Below, piece after piece: positions 52,215 to 63,479 of a stretch of 64,000 nt of DNA. A program made the translations under genes and the position numbers. The DNA is taken from assembly GCA_019188255.1 (NCBI GenBank), contig JAETXT010000005.1, positions 744,001 to 808,000 of the forward strand, in the 5' to 3' direction. Under the pieces are notes generated by a model. That model was not told the origin of the DNA. It did not search any database and worked only from the letters and a program-made list of their open reading frames with translations. The first letter of the stretch is position 1. Every line of letters begins with the position of its first letter. This DNA is from Verticillium longisporum (taxonomy: Eukaryota > Ascomycota > Sordariomycetes > Glomerellales > Plectosphaerellaceae).

Positions 52215-54665
52215 TCACCAAATCTCACGCTCCCGCCCCTCAAATGCAAAGTTCAGGCACACGGCCACGAAAAGAGCTCCGCAGAGAACGCTTGGCCCCC
52301 AGCGATCGTAATACTTGATGTTGCGTCTGTTGCGAATGGCGCTGCTGCGGTACAGGTAGATGGCGACCGAGTAACAGAGCGAGAGGATGGCAAGCAAGGT
52401 GAAGACGCCAGCCACGATGAACGACGCGCTCGTGGGGCTTGTGCCAAAATTCATCAGCGTCACGGCTACGGTGCCCACATAAATGGAATACTCCAGCTGT
52501 CAGACGGTAAGCATTTTTCTTTGTGAGCTCGGTCGAACAGACTCACCCAACCCAAGAAGGTCCTCTCAGCCGCAAAGTACACCTTTGGCTCAACACGCAC
52601 GGGAACGTAGGTCTTCTTTCCCTTGGGTGCCTTGAATTTCTTCGTCTGTATCTCACCGCTTCCGAAGAGGGTGGTCTGCACCTCTCTCCTGGGAATCACT
52701 GAACCGCGGGGGTGGGGGACCACCCACTTGAGGACTTCGAGCGCCTCGTGGCCAAAGGCTGCGCCCTTCGTCTTCGCCAGCGTTGAGTAATACGTCCAGC
52801 CGCCGATCCTCCTAGCCTCTTCGAGGGCCTCATTCGGGTCGTACTCCTCGTCTGAGTCGTAGATGTAGTCTGCGTCACCAGCAGCGACACCATCAGCCGT
52901 CTGGTCTTCAATGTCGACGCCGGCGCCGTTGCCAGCACCCGCCCTGCTTGACTCTCCATTGCCCCCTGCGCCAGCCTGCTTGTTGCGCGCGGCTGGTGCA
53001 CGGAGCTCCTCGTCATCTGAATCAAATTCGTCTTCCTCATCGTCTTCGTCAGAGGTCGTCGTGTTCGCGGAATGACCTCCACGGTGAATGCCAAAGTCAT
53101 GTGTTATAGGTTTCCTGATGTCAACGTCCATCTGAGGCATCCAGAAGGGCAACAGGTCGATCCTTTCGGGGAACAGACATGCCACACCGTGAATGAACTT
53201 GGAGAACTTGGGCACCGCCTCAACCAGGTGACTTGAGATCAGCTGACGCACCCACTCGGGAGGCTCTTGACCCATTTGTGTCTGGAGTTTGACCTCAAGA
53301 ACAGCGTAGGGGAAACGGACGATGTCCTTGGGCGGCAGCTGAGAGAACGGCCAGTCGATGCCGATGTCCATCCGCCTCCAGTTGTCACCAGAACGCTGCT
53401 CGCCATCCAGATTGTCCTCACGAACCATGGTCAGCTCGGTGTCGAGCGAGATACGCACGCGCGCGTCGGCAGGAAGCTGGAAGGCGGTTCTGTTGTAGAA
53501 TGACCGACACACAGGCTTGTACCCCTTCTTGAGGCACGAGTACTGGACTTCGGCCGCAAGTCTTTGGTCTTCGTCAATCTGCTTCGTGGGCTTCTTGCCC
53601 TCCTTCCTCGCCTTCTCGAAGATAGCCGCGGGGAGGAGCTCGCCTCGCATATATGAGTTGACGTTCTTCTCCTTGATAGAGAAACGAGCCTTGACTGACT
53701 TCTCGCCGGTCCAGTCCTCGCGATGCGTTTTGCGCTCGACGAAAATATTCTCGCTTTGCATTCCGCCGTACCACCGCAGACGGATGGCCTCGGCACCCTC
53801 CGTCTTCTTCAAACGACCTTCGTACAGGTCCCACTTGTCGGGGTTGTCGTAGTAGATGGACGTAATCGCAGAGTCTTGGGTATCGAACTCCTTGCTGGCG
53901 TTGAAGACGAGCACGGGCAAGTGCTTGAGGATGATGAGCTTCAGCTCAGTGACGTTGTCAGGGTGGACCCAGTACTTTGTTGTGTTACGGACGAAGCTGC
54001 CCTGGCTACCTCCAGCGGCGCTGTCACCCTTGACGGGGTTGCCGCGAGTTCGAACAAGATCGTAGAGCTTGGATAGCTGGACGACGGAAGCGTCATAATT
54101 CTCCTTATAGAACGGCTTGGCCTTGAGACGGGTGTCGAATGCGGGCTTCAGGTGCCAGCCAGTCATTTTCTGCATTCGTCAGTACACAGAAATCATTCCA
54201 TCCAAGGTCTTCCAGCCTTACGTCGTGCTTCTTAATGATCTTGTAGAAGCCAGTGTAGTTCAGCTGGACGAACTTGGCGAGGTCGTGGACGTCGGCGATG
54301 ACATCACTGAGGGCCTCTTCCAACAGCATGAACTCCTCCTCGCTGGGGCCAGCCTCCTGCGGGCCGCGCTCGAGCAGGCGAGCGACGACGCTGCGAACCT
54401 CCTTCTCGCTGACGGCGATGCGCCGGGAGATTTCCATGGCCTTCACCTGCTGCTTCGTGTGAACCTTGTCGAGCTCAACCTCGAGCTTCTTCACGAAGCG
54501 TGTCTCGTCCTCCTCGGTCCAGTCGCGGCGGCGTTCGCCATTGTCGGAATCGGTCAGAAAGGGACCTGTCGCGTTCTTCAGCTCCTTCTTGAGAACATCG
54601 TAGTCGATGTAGTACCACTGGTACTCTCGAATGATGCTCGAGCGGAGCTGCTCGCCGAACTTCAT
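52215..54665 (-). CDS. VTC4: Vacuolar transporter chaperone 4, polyphosphate polymerase
   Basis: Three exons from [20 protein letters not shown] at 54665. The SPX domain ([29 protein letters not shown]) senses inositol pyrophosphates. The catalytic tunnel domain has [53 protein letters not shown] and [10 protein letters not shown], whose Arg, Lys and Glu residues bind phosphate and metal in the known family. A long acidic, disordered linker ([16 protein letters not shown], then Gly/Ala-rich) connects to the C-terminal DUF202 membrane domain with three helices ([51 protein letters not shown]). The enzyme makes polyphosphate from ATP and moves it into the vacuole. Introns lie near 54175-54220 and 52503-52548. 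Confidence 0.95.
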
Positions 54666-55502
54666 GACGATGATGCCTGGGGGAGCGCGCCAGGGGATAT
54701 CGTGGCGTCGGAGTCGGGTTGACCTCCAGTATCTTTGTCGGGTCCTGAGGTCTTGGACAATTAGCATGGGGGTGTAAGAGCAAAGACGAGCACGAAGCCT
54801 GGCCGGGATGCTGGCTGTAAGTACCTGTTCGGGAGGCAGGAAGAAGAGACCAACGACAGAGCGACGGCGACGAAAAGCCGCAATGGCCAGGTTTTGGTTC
54901 GAGGCGGAATGGGGGTTGCCAGGTCTTGACGCAACCTCGACGACGAAAAGGCAGTCTGGCGTGGATGGCGCAGGGCAGCAAGATTGGGAAAACGAAGTTA
55001 ATCCAAGTCAGGCTTAAAGCAGGACCTCCCTCCCTCAGATGGAGGCTGCCAATTCGACGATGAAGCTCTGGGTCTGAAGCTCTCACATGCCCGTGCCCCA
55101 CTTCCGTCAACCAGCAACCGGTGGATTGGCCAATCAGGTGAGACACATGTGCACGTGTACACAACCCTGTTGTGGCCATCCGCTAAGGTGCAGGTGCAGG
55201 TCGCCGCGAGGTGCCGGTCATCCATCCAGCTTTGGGGCACCTTAGGGGCTTGGGCTAAGCCCGTAGCGAGGGGCACCCCCCTCTGGAAGCAAGGATTGTG
55301 CTGTGTATCCCATTGTTGCGCACTGGCAAGTCACAAAAAATTATGGCGGGGTTCTAAGCCAAGCTTCACCAATGTGGTCAACCCCGCCAACATAAGTTTT
55401 GCCAACACTGACAATACTGAGAGAGCCGACGCTTGGGGTTGCTGCAGGGCACACCACTTCTACGATTCATCTCGCCGTCCTGTTTCCATTTAAACAATCG
55501 GC
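54666..55502. other. Divergent promoter region VTC4 / RMT2
   Basis: About 840 bases between divergent starts. The VTC4 frame is open further upstream but lacks conservation beyond the canonical MKFG start of SPX proteins, so I keep that start. CACGTG is present near 55152 (GTGCACGTGTAC); Pho4-type factors bind this word in phosphate-regulated promoters, so control of VTC4 is possible but inferred. Confidence 0.5.
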
Positions 55503-56884
55503 ATGGCAGCTAACACGCCCTCGGCGTCCACAGCCCCGGCCATCATCGACGACTCCCTCCCCGCCCGTATATCTGCGTCGTGCCCCGAAGACGTCAAGCT
55601 TATCCTCCACCACGCCTGGGCCCACGATACCTCCGACCTCAAGGCCCTTCTCGACGCCCCTGGCAAGGCGAGTCTTCAGGATCCCGAAACCGGCGAGACA
55701 CCGCTTCACGCCGCCATCCGAGCCTGTGGCCCGGCCGACCCCTCCCCGGATGCCGACAACACTGCCGCCGATGAGGCCAAGGATACCCTCCAAGAACTCT
55801 TTCTTGCTGGTGCCATCTGGAACGATGTAGATCGCAACAACGAGACCCCCGGCTGCGTCGCGGACCGCCTCGGCCACCCTTCTCTCTACCGCGCTTGCGT
55901 CGAGGCTGGCGTCCGCGCCGAGCTCCTCTTCGGCCTGCTGGACGAGTACGAGGAGCTTTCCTCAGGTTCGGTCGAAGACATGGAAATCGTCGAGGAAGAA
56001 GAAGATGGCGATGAGGCCCCTGAACTCGTGGACGCCAACGGCCACGACGTCGCTATCGACGAGGAAGCGAAGAAGACAGAGGAGCCTGACGCCAAGCCCG
56101 ACGTCAATTCGGAGGCGTACCTCGCCTCGGACCTTACGTACGACGACGTCAAGCTCGTCGATGACGAGGGCAACGGCGTCATGATGGCGTGGGAGACTTC
56201 CATCATGCGTCGTTCCGTCGATGTGCTGCTCCGTGCCTCCGCGTCCGAGCCGACTCTCGCCGAGGGCAAGCGCGTGCTCAACGTCGGGTTCGGAATGGGC
56301 ATCATCGATGGCATGTTTGCGGATACCAAGCCGGCACGGCACCACATTATCGAGGCGCACCCGGTTGTGCTGGCGCACATTGACAACGGCGGCACAAACT
56401 TTGGCGCCGCTTGGGAGGCAAGCGGGCCTGAGGACGGAGCTTTCAAGGTGCACCGCGGCAGATGGCAGGATATCGTGCCTCAGCTTCTGGAGGCTGGCGA
56501 GACATATGATGCGATATACTTTGACACATTCGGGGAGGATTATGCGCAGCTGAAGATGTTTTTCACAGAATACATCCCTGGATTGATGGAACAGGAGGGT
56601 AGGTTTGGCTTCTTCAACGGCCTGGGCGCAGATCGGAAGATCTGTTACGACGTGTACACACAGGTTGTCGAGATGCATGCAACAGACGCAGGTCTGGATT
56701 TGGAGTGGGAGGTGATTGATGTTGACCTTCAGGGTTTGGAAGAGGCTGGGAAGGGTGAGTGGGAAGGTGTGCGGAGGAGATACTGGACACTCGACAGTAA
56801 GTCAAACCTCACTTCAAGGAAGCCTCGTACGAAGCTAACGAGATTACAGAGTACCGGCTCCCGTTATGCACATTCATGTGCTAA
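55503..56884 (+). CDS. RMT2: Protein arginine N-methyltransferase 2
   Basis: Two exons. The N-terminal third has two ankyrin-like repeats (ETPLHAAIRACGPADPS and DVDRNNETPGCVADRLGHPS). Acidic linkers follow (EDMEIVEEEEDGDEAPE). The methyltransferase part includes VMMAWETSIMRRSVDVLL, the SAM-binding VLNVGFGMGIIDGMFA, HHIIEAHPVVLAHI, YDAIYFDTFGEDYAQLK and RFGFFNGLGADRKICYDVY. The intron near 56797-56850 splices to a short final exon ending CTFMC. Rmt2 methylates the delta nitrogen of arginine in ribosomal protein L12 (uL11) in yeast, a rare type IV activity largely confined to fungi and some protists. Length, about 440 residues, is normal. Confidence 0.93.
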
Positions 56885-57076
56885 ATGCCTGTGGCGACGC
56901 GCCTCACGTCTTGCGTGGCTTTTTAAAGAACGAGAAAGGGATGAAAGGGATAGTTTTCATGTGCGTTAGAAGAAGACCGTCCTGATGTCTAAGCTAGCTA
57001 TGTTCATGGACGGTGCACAGTCTCATCATGAATCCCGGGACGTCCTTTCTCGCCTTGCTTTACACTGTTCTCGTGC

Positions 57077-59597
57077 TTATTTGAAGTTGTCCGGGTGCAG
57101 GATACCCGCAACGTTACCCTGCTGGACGCGCTTCAGTGTAAGAGCGGCAATCAGCGCAGCACCGACACCGCTACCGTCCTCGGCGGCCAGAATCTCGATA
57201 GGGTCCTCGTCAGTGGGGTTCTTCTTCTCGGGCCAGTCGAGGATCTCGCGGAGCGCCAGGGCACCGCGCTCCTTGAAGTGGGGGTACTTGTTGAAGACGG
57301 AGCCGTCGGCACCAACGTGGCAAGTCTCGTAGTTCTTCTTCTTGCAGATAGCAGCAACACCGCAGGCTGAGAGGCGGGCAGCGCGAGTACCGACTAGCTC
57401 AGCAAGGCGGCGGACGAACTCGAGCTCAGCGCGGTTCAGGTTCAGGTTGAGCTTGGCGACGAAGAGATCCTGGGTCTCCGACAGGTTCTCGAAGGGGTCC
57501 CTATCCGTATTAGCAGCTGCAAATGTGTTTCATGAGGCACAAACTTACTCCTCAATGGCAGACAGGAACGAAGAGTCAAGCGAGTAGGCCTTGCGCAGCG
57601 CGGAAATGTCCTGGCCCTTGAACAGATCAACAGGCTTGTTCTCGTGAACATCAACGAGAACAAGACGGAAGATCTCGCCAAGGTAGAGACCAGCAATCAT
57701 CTTCTCAAAGGCCTGCTGGCCGGGGCGAGGAGAGTCCTGGTCAATGATGATGTCGTAAGGAGTGCGCGGCAGGACCTTGTGCTCGTTGTCGAAGGCGCCC
57801 CACTCGCAGTTGATGGCCATAGGAGTATCGGCAGGCAGGTTCATGTGAGCGAGCTTTGGGATGGAGCCGCAGTCCTCCATGTAGGCAGCGTTGCAGCCCG
57901 TGCCGAAGATGCAACCAATCTTCATCTTGGTGTCAGTGTAAGCCGAGGCGATCATAGTACCAGTAGTGTCATTGATCAAGGCCGAAAGCTTGATAGGAAC
58001 ACCCTGCTTGCCGTTAGAATTTTTTCCTATTTCACGCCATCTTGATCACTTACCTTGCTCTTCAGAGCAGCATCGAGCAGGGGCACCACGTTCTTGCCCT
58101 CAACGCCATCAATGTCGAAACCCTTGGTCCAGCGCTGCAGAATACCCTCGTCGATGTAGTTCTGAGTGGCGGGGTAGGAGAAGGTGAAACCAAGAGGCAG
58201 CTTCTGGTCCTTGGGGAGCTCAGGGTGATGAGTGTCAATGAACTGCTGGAGGCAGTCTGCAATGTACTCCCAGAGCTCCTCAGAAACACCAGTCTTGAGC
58301 TCTTCGGGCATGCGGTACTTGGACTGCGTGATGTCGAACTCGGACTTCTTATCCGTCAAGGTGATCTCACAAACTCGCAGGTTGGTGCCGCCCATGTCAA
58401 GAGCGAGATAAGTGCCCGTCTCATAACCGTCAGGGAAGGACATGACCCAGGTCGGGTTCATGGGCTGGAAGTCAGTCAGCCATGTTTCCCTTCAATGTTT
58501 TTACCGTTTCTGTTCATCACTCACAATGCTTCCACCCTCGACGCTAAGACCTGGTTCCGTCAGACGAAGTTCTTAGTGGGAAAACAAATGGATGCAACTT
58601 ACCTTTCTCGAGCTCAGAGACGAAGTGGTTGGTGATCTCCTTAAGCTTCGAGGCCTTGACAATGAGGATCTCTTCGAGGTGACGGATCTCCTGGACCAGG
58701 TCCTGGGGAAGCTCCGCCATCGAGCCTGGATTGCGATCCTGGTCAGTATACATGCTGTAAACTTTGAGCGCGCAAAAGCTGTAATGAGAGCTGCTGATGT
58801 TTCTTTGGTCGGAGACGACGTGTTGTGCAGGACGGAATGTGCTGTAAAGGGTAAAAGTCCCAACAGGGTGAAAGAAGGTTGTGAGTATAATGTTGAAAGA
58901 AGCCTGGTAGGGATAATTCGTAATTGTCTTCTCGTCTGTTCTATATCTCAGGTCGACTAAGGAGCTTTTTCGAATTGCAGAGAGAGGCACGTTCTGGTGA
59001 ATTCAAGCGAAAGGCTCCTATGGCTGAATTGGTGCGAGGCCCATCCCTGGCAGGGGCAGGAACGATGCTGCCGGTGAATGTGCAAGACGGATAACGGTTC
59101 GATAAGACGTCTGGGCGCACCTCGGAAGTATGTTTGGCGAATCTGACGTTTGGGGCCCACTGATTCCGATATTGTAACAAGCGCTGGGCCAAAACTCCCG
59201 CTATGGATGGTGTTGCAACATGGGATGCCGGAGGGTTTGCTCCCATTTCTGCTAGCATACGTGCCTCTGGCCGCAAAGAAGTATGGCGAATGTGATTGGC
59301 ATCAAGGTTTAACCTCCAGCAGACCCCAGCCTGTATGATGAGCTTGTGATAGGTCATCATTCCAATCAATTGGGTGCAAAGCATGATACGCGAATGAGTG
59401 GTGGCATGCTCGCAAAGCCCCAGTCAGGTTGGCAGGCGAATTGAGAGAGCGGCCAAACAAACAGGCAGCACGAGGTCCACTGAGAATCCATCTTGGATAT
59501 GACGTCTCTCGACAAACAAACAAAAACACACAGAAAGCATTGAAAATCTGCACTCACCCTTGCGGCTTGGGGGCGGCTTGGGACCGATGCCGACCAT
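57077..59597 (-). CDS. Hexokinase
   Basis: The first exon encodes only MVGIGPKPPPSRK plus one base (59558-59597). An 832-nt first intron (58726-59557) follows. The rest holds SMAELPQDLVQEIRHLEE; the ATP phosphate loop YLALDMGGTNLRVCE; substrate segment LGFTFSYPATQNYID; LQRWTKGFDIDGVEGKNVV; KLSALINDTTGTMIASAY; IGCIFGTGCNAAYMED; INCEWGAFD; and adenosine-site VGADGSVFNKYPHFKERG. It ends NVAGILHPDNFK. It phosphorylates glucose and fructose to start glycolysis. The TFSYPATQ segment and KGFDIDGVEGKNVV favour hexokinase over fungal glucokinase. An internal Met (MAELPQ) directly after the long intron could give a shorter form. Length, about 490 residues, is normal. Confidence 0.94.
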
Positions 59598-60807
59598 GTT
59601 GACGGTGAGGTGTGGTGGTGTGGTGTGGAGGGATGGAGGGGTAATGAGGGGTCTGAACGAGACAGGCTCTTGGAAGACTGGGCGTCAGCGTTGGACAAGA
59701 TCTGAAGAGTCTAGGAAGATGGGTATGAGATTACGGGTTCGATGGACGAAGCAAGGCCAACGATGGAGATATGGAATTGATAGAGTTTGAGGGAATATGA
59801 TTGTCTAGGTGATTAGGAGAGAGGAAGACGACTCGTTAGTAAGAGCTTGGAGCTGACGTCGGGACTTGGGGTGGGAATGCGTGGGGAGCGGGGGCGGCGG
59901 CTCCACGCCTGGCCGCCTCTACGGACCCCGGAGTTCCACGTCTTGCCTTCCCACTGGACAGACGACAGACCCTTGCCTGAAGCTTCGACTCAAAACCCCA
60001 AGACAGGCCAAACCACAAGCCGACTAAGGCCATAGCAACCTCAGCTGATCATGTGGTACTGCTTGGTGATTGCAAGACCCTAGTTGGCAGGTGGGTGGCC
60101 GGATGGGCATAACAGGTACGAGACAAGGGTTGGGAAGTGAGCTGCAAAAGCAAGTCCACCAAATGTGCTGGATGTGCCCATGTCTGCAGACCGACTTTGT
60201 TGACTGACAGGACAACACAGAACAGTGGTGAGATGTACTGGGAGCCAACAACAGGAAAAAGCCATGATGCCAACCAATTCCACGAACGTGACAAGTTATT
60301 TCTGTTTATGCCATAATGCGACCATGCTCACGCCCACCTATCCATCAACCTTCTCTGTACTCAAACCCCAAGTACCTACTGCTGAGATGCAGTATCCAGG
60401 CGAAGGGGGGAGCTTGGACAAAGTGACGTACAAAGGAGCCCCCACCTCTTCCAGAGCTCGCCAACAGCTCAAGAGAAAAAGGACGACTTTCAGCGAAAGA
60501 TGTGGCGTGAACAAACCCACAGGGTGGCTTACCACCCGTGGCTTCTCACTGTGGCTCATTGGAAGAGAGAGCTCGGGCCATCTTAAATCGATTGCACGTC
60601 CGTGGCCCGTGCGTCAAGCAACGTAGCCCGTTGTCAACTCCCAATCGAGAGCTGTCGTCGTCCAGTTGCAAGAGCCAGATCACTGCACCAAGCAAGCGAT
60701 GGAGTAAGGCCTTCTCCCGTGCAACAAAGTCCTCGTCGCTCTCTCAACGCAATACTGTGTAATCGAATCTCTCAGTCCATGAGCCTGCTCATCGACATTG
60801 CCCGACA
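59598..60807. other. Divergent promoter region hexokinase / OST1
   Basis: About 1.2 kb. The side next to the hexokinase start has repeated GGTGTGGTGTGG and GGATGGAGGGG purine-rich words (about 59608-59645). No gene is supported; a 133-codon plus frame at 60225-60626 has no features. Confidence 0.6.
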
Positions 60808-62392
60808 ATGAGAGCCTTCGCCATCGCCACTGGGCTCCTTAGCCTGGTCTCTGCTGCTGTCGCAAGCTCCGACAAGACCTCAAAGGTTGACACCACCACC
60901 TTCCAGCCGCCCCCAGTCTTCAAGAATGCCAATCTCGTCCACATCATCTCACTTGAGAAGAACTATGTCAAGGAGCAGATTAACGTTCTGATCGAAAATG
61001 TCGATAAAGAGCCCCAGAGCGAGTACTACCTGCCGTTTACTGCGGATCAGATGTCGAGATTGGGTGGCTTCGAGGTGAAGGACAGGAAAAATGATGAGGC
61101 GGGTCCTTTCACAGTCGAGCTTGTCGAGGTCGACCCTAGCAGGTGAGTTTGAGTATTGACTGGGTGCTTCTGCCGTCTCTTGCTCACATCGTGAAAGCGA
61201 CCTCCAGTACTTCCGCATCAACCTACCTGCCCCGCTCAAGGCAGGCGGCCAACAGACCCTCGGCATCTCCTACTACTCGCTCAAGTCCTACACTCCTCTT
61301 CCTGCTGCGATCAGCCAGGAGGAACAGCAGTATCTGGTCTATGATTTCTCCGTCTACTGCCCTTCGGCCTACCCCACCACCAAGCAGAAGACCGAACTCA
61401 AGAGCCACTCGGCCAACATTCCCGATTACACCAAGCTGCCCGGCACTGGCGATGTCGCCGAACTCCCCAAGAAGGACGGCGCCAAGCTCACATATGGTCC
61501 CTTCGACGCGAAGCCCGCTGGAGCGGTGTCGCCCGCCTCGGTGCGCTTCGAGTTTACCAAGCCCGTGAGCCACGTCTCCAACCTGGACCGCGATATCGAG
61601 GTCAGCCACTGGGGCGGTAACGTCGCCTTCGAGGAGCGCTACACTCTGTTCCACCGTGGCGCCAACCTGTCGAACCCCTTCAGCCGCGTCAAGTGGGCGC
61701 AATCTCAGTACTTCAACCCGACATCCTTCGCCCTTAAGGAGCTGAGGTTCCCGCTGAAGGCCGGCAGCGAGCAACCCTACTACACCGATGTCATTGGCAA
61801 CGTCTCGACCTCCAAGTTCCGCAGCAGTAAGCGTGAAGCTCTCCTGGAGGCCAAGCCCCGGTACCCCATCTTCGGCGGCTGGAGGTACCCCCTCACCGTC
61901 GGTTGGAACTCGGATGCCAAGAATTTCCTGCGAAATGCTGCTGGCGGCGGTTACGTCCTGAACGTCCCCTTCCTCGAGGGTCCTAAGCAGCCCGAGGGTG
62001 TCGAATATGGTCAGATCAACGTGCGCATCCTGCTTCCCGAGGGCGCTGAGTAAGTCAATCCGCTGTCGACTTGTACTGTGGAATTCAAAAAGCTGACCGA
62101 GAACAGGAATGTCAAGATTTGGACTGATGTGCCCGAAACTTCCATCACTGAGGCATCTGTTGACGTGTTCAAGACATTCCTCGACACCGTGGGCCGCACC
62201 TCGGTTACACTCAAGGCGCGTAACTTGGTGGACGAGTTCAGGGACCGTGAGATCTACGTGTCGTACGACTACTCGATCACCGCGGCGCTGCGCAAGCCCC
62301 TCGTCGTTTTCGGCAGCATGGTCGCCGTGTTTGTGGGTGCCTGGGCCATCGGGACGCTTGACTTTGCTTTCTCGACCAAAAAGGTGGCATAG
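60808..62392 (+). CDS. OST1: Oligosaccharyltransferase subunit 1 (ribophorin I)
   Basis: Three exons. Signal peptide MRAFAIATGLLSLVSAAVAS, then the lumenal ribophorin I region (TTFQPPPVFKNANLVHIISL, KEPQSEYYLPFTADQMSRLG). The second exon continues DLQYFRINLPAPLKAGGQ, SYYSLKSYTPLPAAISQEEQ, VSHVSNLDRDIEVSHWGGNV, EERYTLFHRGANL, FRSSKREALLEAKPRYPIFG and GGWRYPLTVGWNSDAK. The last exon has one transmembrane helix (PLVVFGSMVAVFVGAWAIG) and a short cytosolic tail ending STKKVA, a KKxx-like ER-retention element. It is an essential ER-membrane subunit of the N-glycosylation enzyme. Introns lie at about 61143-61198 and 62051-62106. Length, about 490 residues, is normal. Confidence 0.94.
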
Positions 62393-63251
62393 ATTTGTTG
62401 ACTAGAGGGGGGCGTGTTTCTCGCCTCGAGTGCACAATGTAACATCATCAACAGGCGGCGTCAAAAAAGCGAAGACGGCTTTAGAGAGGATGATTGGACT
62501 GGCTGGAAAGGCCATTTTGCTGTGATTAGCTATGCCGCAATGAGAGCGCGATTGGTCAGTTGAGGCGATACAATGTGATCATTACCCTGGCAATGTGAAA
62601 TACCGATAAGTTGACTCTACGAGGGATTCGATCAATTGTTGCCGAACTGGGTCTGCTCATGTTGGTCGTGGATTCAACGGTGCCAAGGTAGTCCTTTCAC
62701 ACGTATGCTCCTGATGTTAGCTGGCGGCGTTGACAGCAAAGGTGAGTAAATTGTCAAGGCCGAGCTGGGCCGGGTCTCATTAGAAGCTTGGCCGCAAGTT
62801 GAAAACCCAGTGCAGAATTACCAGGACATGGATGGTCAGGTCCAAAGTCGCAACTGACTGCGCCCTGCATTGCATGACACCACGCTCCCACTTGAGCCAA
62901 AATCAAGTAAGCGCGATGAGGGGCTCGTAAACAGGATGCGGCGCCTCTTGTCAGCATCTCGCATGGACGGCCTTGCTTGGTGGCATTTTCGGATGGCTTA
63001 AATGATGACCAGGCAAGCCAGGGTCTCATATAACAAGGCCCAGCCTGCCCACTTGCGCAAGCCCGTTTCTCTTCTGAAGTCCGCGTCACGCCAGCCACTC
63101 TGCTTGTTCTCCCAGATACAATCAAAGACAACCATTTGGTTTCAAGACATCTTGCTCGTACCTGAATTGCACCATCATCTTCATCCACATCCGGTAAACC
63201 CGCCGACAACCACCAAAACATCACCAGAACGGCCACCAGTATACCACCAAT
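62393..63251. other. Intergenic region, no gene seen
   Basis: About 860 bases. A 225-codon minus frame (62754-63431) overlaps the small His-rich gene antisense and shows no domains, so I treat it as a chance frame. The promoter of the His-rich gene should be here. Confidence 0.55.
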
Positions 63252-63479
63252 ATGTGCTTCGGAGCTGGGTCCACACGCCAACACTACTACCACGAGGAGG
63301 TCATCCCAACGAGGAAACACTACGGCCACCACCATCATAGCCATGGACACCACCATCACCACCACCATTCGCACTCGCGGTCGCCGCGCGCGAGCTACAC
63401 CAGTGTCACGCGGCGGACGTATGATCCACACCCTCAGGGCGACATTGTCTATGAACGCACGAGCCGAACTCGGTACTAG
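63252..63479 (+). CDS. Small histidine-rich protein
   Basis: One exon of 75 codons, MCFGAGSTRQHYYHEEVIPT, then a block with His-Ser-His alternation (GHHHHSHGHHHHHHHSHS), then ARG/SER/TYR-rich SPRASYTSVTRRTYDPHP and ERTSRTRY. No signal peptide or membrane segment is seen. His blocks of this type can bind Ni, Zn or Cu, but no function follows from that alone. MCFG starts with a potential lipid-modified or zinc-binding Cys. Small proteins of this shape occur in filamentous ascomycetes, from general memory. The ATG context (AATATGTGC) and in-frame stop support a real gene moderately. Confidence 0.55.
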   Translation: MCFGAGSTRQHYYHEEVIPTRKHYGHHHHSHGHHHHHHHSHSRSPRASYTSVTRRTYDPHPQGDIVYERTSRTRY

